This document shows, piece after piece, positions 37,429 through 44,318 of a stretch of 46,653 nt of DNA. The DNA comes from Candidatus Thiopontia autotrophica (lineage in GTDB: Bacteria > Pseudomonadota > Gammaproteobacteria > GCF-002020875): the NCBI GenBank assembly GCA_014384675.1, contig JACNFK010000028.1:1-46653 (forward strand), written 5' to 3'. The notes beneath the pieces are model-generated. The model was given only the letters and a program-made list of their open reading frames with translations. It was not told the DNA's origin and did not search any database. Made by a program: the position numbers and the translations under genes. Each line of letters begins with the position of its first letter. Within the stretch, counting starts at the first letter, position 1.

Positions 37429-39066
37429 CTAATTTGTGACAGGCCTGATTGAATCTTTCACAACCGATCCATTAAATACCGACTGCAGAGACTGAAAATC
37501 CTCATCCTGAATGATCACCTCTTCCGCCCTGGAACGGGCAACCTCCTCCCTCTGCTCTGCGCGCAGGGCCGGCGTATCAGCCAGATCACCCTTGCTTACA
37601 ACAATAGATAAGCTGATATCACTCTTCATATAGGCAGACAGTGCAGCCCCTATCTGCTCCTCTCTCTCCCTATTCAGAAACATCTCGCTTCTCTTCGGGA
37701 TCTCAATCACAACCTTGTCCCCCACCTGCTCTCTGAACAGACTGTTTCTGACTAACTGACCTGCCGCCCCCTTTACCCCAATCTCCTTTACAACCTGCTC
37801 CCATCCATCAGTGGAGAGAGTCGCCGTTGAAGGGGTATCGGCAATTGTAGTTGGAGTTGTAGCTGGTGCAGCCGCTTTGACTGCATCTGAGCCCGTGGTT
37901 GCACTCTTGACTGAACTCCCGCCTGAACTCCTGGCCACACTGTTCTGTGATTTTACGTCACCACCCCCCCCGGTTGCCCCTGTTACTGGACGAAACGCCA
38001 GCATCCGCAGCAGCACCATCTCCAGGCCGCTACGGGGGTTGGCTGCCATTGGCATATCCTTGCGCCCGGTCAGAGCAATCTGATAAAAGAGCTGTAGATC
38101 CTCAGGTGAAATTCTCTGAGCCAACTCCACCCACTCAGCATCAACACCACGGTCCGTGGCCACACTTGGCACCATCTGTATCAGTGCCATCTGGTGCAGC
38201 TGTGCAATCAGCTCCACAAGCACAGCAGTAAAATCAACTGCCTGTTCCGCCAGCTCCTCTACCTGCTGCAGCAACACCTCTCCATTACTGTCAGAGAGAG
38301 CTCCGACAATCCGCAACAGCTGACGGTGCTCAATGGTGCCCAGCATTGTGGCCACTTCGGCCTCACGCAGAGTGCCACCACCAAAGGCAATTGCCTGGTC
38401 AACTAGGCTCAGGGCATCACGCATACTCCCTTCGGCCGCCCTGGCAATTGGTGCCAGCGCAGCACCCTCCATCGCTACACTCTCCTTCTCCATCAAATCC
38501 ACCAGATAGGTCTCAATCCTCTCCTCGGAGATACGCTTGAGATTAAACTGCAGACAGCGCGAACGGATAGTAACCGGCAGCTTCTGCGGATCAGTCGTCG
38601 CCAACAGGAACTTGACGTGTGGTGGCGGCTCCTCCAGCGTCTTCAACAGAGCGTTGAAACTGTGGTTAGAGAACATATGCACCTCATCAATCAGATAGAC
38701 CTTATAGCGCCCCTTGGTCGGCATATACTGAACGTTATCCAGTAATTCACGAGTCTCGTCCACCTTGGTACGAGATGCCGCATCAACCTCGATCAGATCA
38801 ACAAAGCGCCCCTCATCAATCTCACGACAGGCATTGCACTCACCACACGGCGTTGAGGTAACCCCATTGGTTTCGCAGTTAAGTGATTTTGCAAAGATCC
38901 TGGCAATGGTCGTCTTGCCCACACCACGGGTACCGGTAAAGAGGTAGGCGTGATGCAGCTGGTCACGATCCAGCGCATTGACAAGAGCCTGCAACACATG
39001 CTCCTGTCCCACCATCTCGCTAAAGTTGCGGGGACGCCATTTACGCGCAAGTACCTGATAAGACAT
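37429..39066 (-). CDS. dnaX: DNA polymerase III subunits tau (and possibly gamma)
   Basis: DnaX is the clamp-loader ATPase. Domain I has Walker A GTRGVGKTTIAR near residue 45, a zinc module (CGECNAC) and VDEVHMFSNHSFNALLKTLEEPP-like box, domains II-III reach about residue 362 (LLRMLAFRP), then a low-complexity linker and domain V. Total length is 545, against 643 for E. coli tau. No A6G slippery heptamer is present. Instead eight G occur at the domain III/linker boundary and could produce gamma (see the separate entry). Upstream is the SRP RNA gene, as in Bacillus. Confidence 0.95.
   Translation of the reverse strand: MSYQVLARKWRPRNFSEMVGQEHVLQALVNALDRDQLHHAYLFTGTRGVGKTTIARIFAKSLNCETNGVTSTPCGECNACREIDEGRFVDLIEVDAASRTKVDETRELLDNVQYMPTKGRYKVYLIDEVHMFSNHSFNALLKTLEEPPPHVKFLLATTDPQKLPVTIRSRCLQFNLKRISEERIETYLVDLMEKESVAMEGAALAPIARAAEGSMRDALSLVDQAIAFGGGTLREAEVATMLGTIEHRQLLRIVGALSDSNGEVLLQQVEELAEQAVDFTAVLVELIAQLHQMALIQMVPSVATDRGVDAEWVELAQRISPEDLQLFYQIALTGRKDMPMAANPRSGLEMVLLRMLAFRPVTGATGGGGDVKSQNSVARSSGGSSVKSATTGSDAVKAAAPATTPTTIADTPSTATLSTDGWEQVVKEIGVKGAAGQLVRNSLFREQVGDKVVIEIPKRSEMFLNREREEQIGAALSAYMKSDISLSIVVSKGDLADTPALRAEQREEVARSRAEEVIIQDEDFQSLQSVFNGSVVKDSIRPVTN
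37959..37980 (-). other. Candidate slippage site (run of eight G) in dnaX
   Basis: On the coding strand ACC is followed by eight G (37971-37964) and then TGGTGACG. In frame this reads T365-G-G-G-G-D. A -1 slip gives G-G-G-W and then a TGA stop, a product of about 369 residues ending right after domain III. AGGGG lies 5 nt upstream of the run. E. coli makes gamma by a -1 shift followed by one codon and a stop, so the layout is analogous. Slippage itself is inferred. Confidence 0.55.
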
Positions 39067-39090
39067 TTAATATATATTCAAAAATAAAAA

Positions 39091-39205
39091 GGCGGCCTTC
39101 CGCACCAGCCACACCTCGGCACATAAATCCGCTGCTGCCGCTGCTCCCTTCCGGGCCTGACGGGGTTCACAACATATTATTGCGAGGGGACCAATGCGGT
39201 CGACC
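39091..39205 (-). ncRNA. ffs: 4.5S signal recognition particle RNA
   Basis: The minus strand contains the SRP Alu-less core: GTCAGGCCCGGAAGGGAGCA, the GGAA apical loop and Ffh-binding symmetric internal loop. The ends can pair (GGTC-CCGCA near 39205 with TGCGG-GGCC near 39091), and the 3' end is followed by TTTTTATTTTTG as a terminator. A TATGAT -10 lies just upstream on the minus strand. Exact ends are estimates. dnaX begins 25 bp downstream. Confidence 0.93.
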
Positions 39206-39258
39206 ATTAACTGAACCGCATAATCATAACAAATATGGGAAGCCTGGAAACCACTGAA

Positions 39259-39522
39259 TTAGTTGTCTGCTGCCCATCTCAGCTTCTGCTGTCGAGACAA
39301 CTGCTTCAGCGCAGCCTCCGCCACTGATGCCTCGCTACGTCCGGAAAAGCTCTTCTGTCCCAAAATCCGGACAGGTCTGTTTATTCTGGTGAATTTCGCC
39401 CCCTTTCCAGACTGGTGTTGCAGAAAACGGCGCTCCACATCGGTAGAGATGCCCGCATACAGATAGCCATTCTCGCACTCCAGCAGGTAAAGAGACCACT
39501 CACTATCCATTTTAGTACTCAT
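39259..39522 (-). CDS. GIY-YIG nuclease superfamily protein (YhbQ-like)
   Basis: The 87-residue protein is a single GIY-YIG domain: LYLLECENGYLYAGIS replaces GIY...YIG, R31 and R32 lie in VERRFLQHQSG and the conserved glutamate is in SEASVAEAALKQLSRQQK. This matches the YhbQ/UPF0213 group. Whether it is an active nuclease is unknown. It lies alone upstream of the SRP RNA. Confidence 0.9.
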   Translation of the reverse strand: MSTKMDSEWSLYLLECENGYLYAGISTDVERRFLQHQSGKGAKFTRINRPVRILGQKSFSGRSEASVAEAALKQLSRQQKLRWAADN

Positions 39523-39892
39523 ATCTATCTGTGGATATTAGTAAAACCTGATTATTGATTTCAAGCAAAAAAGGGCTGTTTTACGACAAATCAAGAAGTT
39601 AGAAAAAGGTTGAGCTTTCTTATCAGTTAATTGTATGCATCATAGCAAAACAGTCGGTTACGAACACTTTATAAATTACTTTCTTGATCTGTTTTGTAAT
39701 CCGATGGATCTTTGAAGAGAAACCGGCTTCTCCACACAATCTGTGGATAAAGTTGTAGATAACCATAATTTTAGAGAGATCTGCCAGACTATTTTCAGAG
39801 AGAAGCGAATTGCCTATTTTTTAAGCACGTAAAATAGCGTCTATTTATAACCTCTTTTTTGCACGTTGATAGCCCCCCAAACCCCCATAACT
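39523..39892. other. AT-rich 370-bp intergenic region with DnaA-box-like sites
   Basis: No gene is seen. A perfect DnaA box TGTGGATAA lies at 39742-39750, a one-mismatch copy TGTAGATAA at 39754-39762 in the same orientation 12 bp on, and TGTGGATAT at 39530-39538. A hairpin CTATTTT/AAAATAG (39814-39837) lies near the sortase end. It may regulate neighbours through DnaA or titrate DnaA. Chance occurrence in AT-rich DNA remains possible. Confidence 0.4.
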
Positions 39893-40471
39893 CTACATAA
39901 CCATCTCCGCCCTTACCACATAACGCAATGGGCCTCCGGAAGAGAGCGCATTAAATGGGTAGCAGGTCACCAGCAAAAGCTGACTGATCCTGTCATCACT
40001 AAATATCTGGCCATCTCTGGAATCAACCACATCCAGCGCTACCACTCGATAGAGATCGCCCCTCCCCCTGCTGTTGATCAGGGTTATCTCATCCCCGACA
40101 TCAACCCGTTCCAGCACCCTGAAATGGGTGTCCCGGTGGGCACTTATCATCATCACCCCACTCTCGCCCGGAGCAGCACTCTGAATATTCCAGCCCGGGG
40201 CAAAAGCGAGGGAAGAGCCGCTATCCCCTCGCAACACAATGTAATCCTCATCCTGCCCGGAAAAGAGAAGACGGGCCACCGGCCAGTGGTCGGCCCACGG
40301 CCAGGGCTTGAATGGCTTGCCTGATACAACCGTCTGACTCCAGGCAAACTCCAGCAAGCCCTGTGCCACAACCGCCTTGGCCTGAATCCAGAGACCACTC
40401 CCAAACAGCGCCCCGCCAACAGCAAGTGAGAGAAGCGCCACAACAGTACGAGCCCGCATCTGCATCCCCAC
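39893..40471 (-). CDS. Class GN sortase
   Basis: The 192-residue membrane-anchored transpeptidase has an N-terminal hydrophobic segment (about 8-30), catalytic histidine in MMISAHRDTHF, cysteine in LLLVTCYPFNA and the arginine in GGPLRYVVRAE. This is the class GN (marine proteobacterial) sortase pattern. The GTG at 40471 overlaps the stop of the upstream target gene as TAGTG. An ATG at 40465 would remove two residues. It is dedicated to the neighbouring VIT-VWA protein. Confidence 0.92.
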   Translation of the reverse strand: MGMQMRARTVVALLSLAVGGALFGSGLWIQAKAVVAQGLLEFAWSQTVVSGKPFKPWPWADHWPVARLLFSGQDEDYIVLRGDSGSSLAFAPGWNIQSAAPGESGVMMISAHRDTHFRVLERVDVGDEITLINSRGRGDLYRVVALDVVDSRDGQIFSDDRISQLLLVTCYPFNALSSGGPLRYVVRAEMVM

Positions 40472-42525
40472 TACGCCACAGATCTTCTGCGCAACAGCAA
40501 CAGAGAGAGTAGCAACAGCACTGCCCCACCCATCATCTGAAGCTCCGAGCTGGTGGCGGTTTTTGCCAGTCTCAGCGGTGAGAGGCTATGTTTCATCCTC
40601 ACCTCATGCTGCTCAATCTCGCGCAACTTGTCTGCAGGGGTCATGTCAACTGCCACCAGACTGGTGTACTTGCTAACCAGGTGGTAACGGTGGGCTAGCT
40701 GAATAATTGCATTGCGCACATCCGCCTCATCCGCGCCCTCCACCCTCCTGTCCATCCACGACTCAATCATCCCTCTGCCAAACAGCACCCCCAGACCAGA
40801 CTGCTCAGCACCTCCCGCAAGGGTGACCTCACTGCTCCACTCCATGCCACCCAGAGTTCCGCTCACAACTGCCTTTGTTGGTATCTGTCTCATCTTCATC
40901 GAGATCACCACCGGCTCGCCCCGATAGAGATCCGGCACCCTCTCCGGCAGCATCTGCACCACCTCGCCCTCCACCCCCTCCAGCCTTACCTCAATATTGG
41001 TCAGTACCGCCTGCTCCATTTTGGTAAACAGAGCGTTCATCTTCTCTGCCACTTCGCCATTATCACCAATATAGGTAAAGGTGCCGCGCCCAAAACTGGC
41101 AGACTTGCGCATAAAGTAGCTGTTTGGCGCACTGCCGATACCCACAGTAAAGAGGCGTCTATCCCCAAGGTGATTGTTTATGTAACGGAACAGCTCCTCC
41201 TCATTACCCACCGCACCATCGGTAATAAAGACTACCTGAGCGAGATGACCGCTACCGCTCTCACCCTTTGAGCGCTGCCCAAGGGCAAGCCTTAGCGCCT
41301 TCATCATCTCGGTGCCGCCATCTGCATCAAGACGGGAGACAAAGAGGTCGGCCACCCTGAGCGCCTCCGGTGTTGCCCTCCACGGGACATCAAAAAGCCT
41401 GTCTGCCTCACTATTGAACTCCACAATATTAAAGGTGTCATCCGGGTTAAGCCTGGCCAGTGCCTTCCTCAGCGCATCCTTCGCCTGCTCGATCGACTCA
41501 CCAGACATTGAGCCCGAGGTATCGATCACATAGGTCAGCTCTCGGGGTGGAGCCTTGACCAGGGCACTATCGAGTGGCGGCATCACCATCAACAGCCCGT
41601 GCTGCTCTGTCCCATTACCCTGTTCAGTAAAGAATGCGGCCCGTGGGGCACTGCCAATCCTCGGCCTCCAGTAGAGGACAAAATCATGATCTATGGCATG
41701 ATCTGCGCTATCCAGGGTAACCCTTCTTTTACCCTCTCCAGCGCTGCCTGACGGGATCTCCTTCACCACCTGGTGGTAGCGACTGACCATCTCGTCCAGA
41801 GGAAAACCGGCATTCAGGTTTACCGTCAACGACACTGGAGGGTTATCACTCTTCGAGCGCCCACCGGCATCATTACCATCCACATTGGCAACCGGCATAA
41901 CCCCCCATCCACTATTCAGTTGCAACAATTCGACCAACTCACCCCTCTTGCTCTCATCCTGCAGATTGTCCGGTGGCAGATAACGGGGAGTGACAGCCAT
42001 TGGATAACGAACTGAGAACTTCCCATCCACCCAACTCAACAGCTCCTGATACTCAATCTCTATCTCAACCGAGCCATGGGGGGCAATATTGGCGACAGAA
42101 GTGGTAAACAGGTCCGCTCTGACCTGCTCTACCAGTGATGCCCTCTTGCCTGCACTCTTGGCTTTTTGGTATATCTTTCTGGCCAGCTGCTTCTCCTGAA
42201 TTATCCCCTCAATAATCCTCTCACCAACTATCATCCTCATGTGATCAACTGCTGCGGTCTCCGGTAGCGGGAAGGCATACACCCCCTCCACCCAGCCATC
42301 ACCAGGGTTACTGAATTTCTGTCTCACCCTGGTTCGGGCAACCGGCCCTGCAACATCTATAACCACATCTGTCGAGATGATTGTTGCAACCTCATACTCA
42401 TTTGGGCGATCCGTCTTCAGCAACAACTCGCCACTCTTTACATCATTCATCCTCACCAGCTCTGCCGCACCCGCGACACCTGACAGAACCATCCACAAAA
42501 CCGACAACAGAAACACCCTTCTCAT
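40471..42525 (-). CDS. VIT and VWA domain sortase target protein
   Basis: The start is the ATG at 42523-42525 (MRRVFLLSVLWMVLSGVAGA signal peptide), giving 684 residues. A VIT domain (about 25-150), a VWA domain from about 310 with the MIDAS start YVIDTSGSMSGES, and a C-terminal sorting region follow: LAKTATSS, a hydrophobic helix and RRR. The LxxTAT motif resembles the site used by class GN sortases, with alanine replacing the usual proline. It is likely anchored by the adjacent sortase. Marine gammaproteobacterial families of this type are known, but their role is not established. Confidence 0.92.
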   Translation of the reverse strand: MRRVFLLSVLWMVLSGVAGAAELVRMNDVKSGELLLKTDRPNEYEVATIISTDVVIDVAGPVARTRVRQKFSNPGDGWVEGVYAFPLPETAAVDHMRMIVGERIIEGIIQEKQLARKIYQKAKSAGKRASLVEQVRADLFTTSVANIAPHGSVEIEIEYQELLSWVDGKFSVRYPMAVTPRYLPPDNLQDESKRGELVELLQLNSGWGVMPVANVDGNDAGGRSKSDNPPVSLTVNLNAGFPLDEMVSRYHQVVKEIPSGSAGEGKRRVTLDSADHAIDHDFVLYWRPRIGSAPRAAFFTEQGNGTEQHGLLMVMPPLDSALVKAPPRELTYVIDTSGSMSGESIEQAKDALRKALARLNPDDTFNIVEFNSEADRLFDVPWRATPEALRVADLFVSRLDADGGTEMMKALRLALGQRSKGESGSGHLAQVVFITDGAVGNEEELFRYINNHLGDRRLFTVGIGSAPNSYFMRKSASFGRGTFTYIGDNGEVAEKMNALFTKMEQAVLTNIEVRLEGVEGEVVQMLPERVPDLYRGEPVVISMKMRQIPTKAVVSGTLGGMEWSSEVTLAGGAEQSGLGVLFGRGMIESWMDRRVEGADEADVRNAIIQLAHRYHLVSKYTSLVAVDMTPADKLREIEQHEVRMKHSLSPLRLAKTATSSELQMMGGAVLLLLSLLLLRRRSVA

Positions 42526-42544
42526 AACACCACCCCAAGCAGTC

Positions 42545-42577
42545 AAATAAAAAGGCCCTCCCCAACCAAGGGAGGGC
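42545..42577 (-). terminator. Strong terminator hairpin just upstream of the VIT-VWA gene
   Basis: On the minus strand a perfect 8-bp stem GCCCTCCC/GGGAGGGC (42577-42555) is followed by CTTTTTATTTGAC, and the VIT-VWA start is only about 25 bp further on. It can end transcripts that begin between 42580 and 42790, so either a short RNA or an attenuated leader for the target gene is suggested. Confidence 0.75.
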
Positions 42578-42587
42578 AACAGGAGGA

Positions 42588-42694
42588 GTCACCAAGTGGT
42601 GACCAACGAAGAGTCCCCATTGAAGCAGACAAAAGTGACGAAACCGTGCGCTAAAAGTGGTGATGTAGTGACCAACTAATGTCGGAAAAATGCG
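42588..42694. promoter_or_regulatory. Palindrome and repeated motifs between sortase target and pdsR
   Basis: GTCACCAAGTGGTGAC (42588-42603) is a perfect palindrome, and AGTGGTGATG/AGTGACCAAC repeat near 42656-42675. AAAAGTGACGAAACCGTGCG (42631-42650) matches 17 of 20 bases of a site at 43817-43836, and a related site ATGTCGGAAAAATGCG lies at 42679-42694. These may be operators for the response regulator encoded next door. They sit in the 268-bp divergent region, which holds no gene. Confidence 0.45.
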
Positions 42695-42793
42695 CAACAA
42701 ATGACAAACCTCTGCGTTATGCAATTAACGACACATAGCGTCGCAACATACCAATAGTATTGAGTCAGGCAAACAGATAGAGGGAGAAGAGAG

Positions 42794-43486
42794 ATGAGCT
42801 ATCACATAGCAATCGTAGAAGATGACCGGGACATACTGGACAACTATGCAGACGTATTGGCAGACAAGGGATACCGGGTCTCCCCTTTCACCAACGCAGA
42901 AGACGCCTGGAATGCATTCAACCAGGAGACCCCGGACCTTGCCATTCTCGACATCCAGCTCAAGAACCAGCCCGATGGCGGCTTTGATCTCCACCGCAAG
43001 ATAAACACCCTCTTTCCGGAAAAACCGACCCTCTTCATATCCGGTAGAGATAGCGAAATGGACAAGATAACCGGACTAAAACTCGGCGCCTGGGACTTTA
43101 TGAGCAAACCGGTTGGCCTCGACTACCTTACCGAGAGAGTGCGCTCCTTGATCCAGATTAGCGAAAGCAGAACCAACAACACAGTAGAGGTAATCCCCTA
43201 CTCACAGATCGGCCTGCGGATAAGTGAAGAGCAGATGACAGTACACTGGTTTGGCAACAGAGTAGATCTCACCCTCACAGAGTTCTACATCCTCAACCTG
43301 CTGGCTTCACAACGGGGGCGGGTACGCAGCTACGATGAGCTAAAGGGGATAACCCGTCAACGCTACGTAGAGGCCAACACAGTTACCGGCCACATCAGAC
43401 GGATCAGAAGAAAATTCCAGAAAATCGACCTCAAATTCAAGGGGATCAAGAATGTCCATGGAGTTGGGTATCGGTGGCAGGGGTAA
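42794..43486 (+). CDS. pdsR: Sortase-system response regulator, PdsR-like (OmpR family)
   Basis: The 230-residue protein has a receiver domain with E9-D10-D11, phosphorylation site D53 (AILDIQL), S83 (FISG) and K105 (SKPVG), then an OmpR-type winged helix (about 130-228, VDLTLTEFYILNLLA and TVTGHIRRIRRKFQ). A regulator of this type accompanies the class GN sortase in the proteobacterial dedicated sortase system. The usual histidine kinase is not next to it, so it is an orphan here. Divergent from the target gene, it probably controls it. Confidence 0.85.
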   Translation: MSYHIAIVEDDRDILDNYADVLADKGYRVSPFTNAEDAWNAFNQETPDLAILDIQLKNQPDGGFDLHRKINTLFPEKPTLFISGRDSEMDKITGLKLGAWDFMSKPVGLDYLTERVRSLIQISESRTNNTVEVIPYSQIGLRISEEQMTVHWFGNRVDLTLTEFYILNLLASQRGRVRSYDELKGITRQRYVEANTVTGHIRRIRRKFQKIDLKFKGIKNVHGVGYRWQG

Positions 43487-43520
43487 CTCTCCAGCGGAGC
43501 ACGCTGATACCTAAATACAG

Positions 43521-43757
43521 TCAGGAATAACGCTCCAGATCACTGCCGATATCAGTATCAATTACCACTAGCCTTACACTCCTGCTGATGCCGCCGGCTA
43601 TCAGATTACGGATAGCATTGCGCCCACCGCCACCAACACCCATTACCGTAATCCTCGCACCAGAAGGCCTCATCACCATCTTCATCGCCTTGCTGAGCAG
43701 ATTCTCAGACCTGCACCCGCCATCCACCTGTGAAATATCTGTAAGTAAACTAGCCAT
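43521..43757 (-). pseudogene. FtsZ/tubulin-like N-terminal fragment
   Basis: The 78-residue ORF contains RITVMGVGGGGRNAIRNLIA (about 35-54), the T1 glycine-rich loop of FtsZ, and RLVVIDTD before a stop. It therefore covers only the first beta-alpha-beta unit; the T4 GGGTGTG loop and T7 are missing. No continuation is seen in other frames up to pdsR. It may be a decayed paralogue or a short protein derived from one. It resembles the start of the FtsZ-like domain at 44319-45290 (both have VxGVG...NxxxNx...VIDTD). Confidence 0.6.
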
Positions 43758-43816
43758 ACCCTAGACAACCAATAATAGAGAAACGAAGCGACACTGTCTG
43801 TCGCCAATAATGCGGT

Positions 43817-43836
43817 AAAAGTGTCGAAAAAGTGCG
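43817..43836 (+). promoter_or_regulatory. Repeated motif matching the pdsR upstream region
   Basis: AAAAGTGTCGAAAAAGTGCG differs at three of 20 positions from 42631-42650. It lies 60 bp upstream of the FtsZ-like fragment. A short inverted repeat GCGACA/TGTCGC (43788-43804 region) is close by. A shared regulator binding site is possible. Confidence 0.4.
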
Positions 43837-43865
43837 AATGTGTAAAAAACAGCATGTTTACGAAA

Positions 43866-43911
43866 AGTAGACACAAAGTAGACACACGCCCGGAAGGAAA
43901 AAGTAGACACA
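43866..43911. repeat. Left direct-repeat cluster of the integration scar
   Basis: Two tandem AGTAGACACA units occur at 43866-43886 (21 bp in all) and a third at 43902-43911. Between them lies CGCCCGGAAGGA (43887-43898), a second 12-bp copy of the tRNA-Arg end seen at 43982-43993. The 21-bp pair recurs exactly 240 bp downstream. Such arrays resemble integrase arm-type sites, an inference. Confidence 0.6.
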
Positions 43912-43939
43912 AAAAAAGGAGCCTCAAAAAGACTCCTTT
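43911..43939 (-). terminator. Terminator behind the tRNA-Arg end
   Basis: On the minus strand the stem AAAGGAG/CTCCTTT is followed by a run of T residues. It lies 38 bp past the tRNA-Arg CCA end on the same strand, as expected for a native tRNA terminator. Confidence 0.7.
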
Positions 43940-43976
43940 CATTAATAGGTTACAACGCACTTGCAGCCTTGGTATT

Positions 43977-44000
43977 TGGCGCGCCCGGAAGGATTCGAAT
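43977..44000 (-). other. 3' end of a tRNA-Arg gene, probable att core
   Basis: The minus strand carries the last 24 nt of a tRNA: T-loop TTCGAAT, CCTTC, the acceptor strand CGGGCGC and GCCA. It matches the 3' end of tRNA-Arg genes whose acceptor starts GCGCCCG. The 5' part, including the matching GAAGG strand and anticodon arm, is absent to the right. This is what integration into a tRNA gene leaves at the far end of an island. It is not a functional tRNA. Confidence 0.7.
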
Positions 44001-44105
44001 CTGCAAAAACGGTATGTAACCAATTGATATTATTGTTGTTTTTAGTGAATCCATCCGAACAAATCCAATCATTCACAACAATATACATCAATAACTTACA
44101 AACTG

Positions 44106-44126
44106 AGTAGACACAAAGTAGACACA
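44106..44126. repeat. Right direct-repeat copy of the integration scar
   Basis: The 21-bp sequence is identical to 43866-43886, in the same orientation, 240 bp apart, and consists of two AGTAGACACA units. The tRNA-Arg end at 43977-44000 lies midway. Confidence 0.7.
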
Positions 44127-44171
44127 ACCTAAGCGCGCTGGCTTGCGGCTATTATACCTTAACCTTCAATC

Positions 44172-44203
44172 AACCACCCTCAGTAACGGGGGTGGTTTTC
44201 TTG
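44172..44203 (+). terminator. Rho-independent terminator on the plus strand without an upstream gene
   Basis: The stem AACCACCC/GGGTGGTT is followed by TTCTTGT on the plus strand. No gene ends before it on this strand. It could end an unseen small RNA starting in 44000-44160. The 43758-44318 stretch has otherwise only the integration scar described here. Confidence 0.6.
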
Positions 44204-44318
44204 TAATTACTGTCAACAGTGGTGTACGGTTACCATGCTCCGTAGTAGCTTTATCTAAACTAGCTGTTGGGGCAGGTCTGTTTAGCGTTGTGCAACAATC
44301 TGTAATACTTGCTGTTTC

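Noticed and set aside
37429-39066. A6G-type slippery heptamer in dnaX
   Set aside because: No CTTTTTT occurs on the plus strand in the gene, so the E. coli site is absent; the G run is considered instead.
39259-39522. Homing endonuclease reading of the GIY-YIG gene
   Set aside because: The 87-residue single-domain length matches the YhbQ-type housekeeping group and no intron or insertion is nearby.
43866-44126. CRISPR array from the AGTAGACACA repeats
   Set aside because: Repeats are only 10-21 bp, irregularly spaced, without spacers of uniform size and without cas genes.
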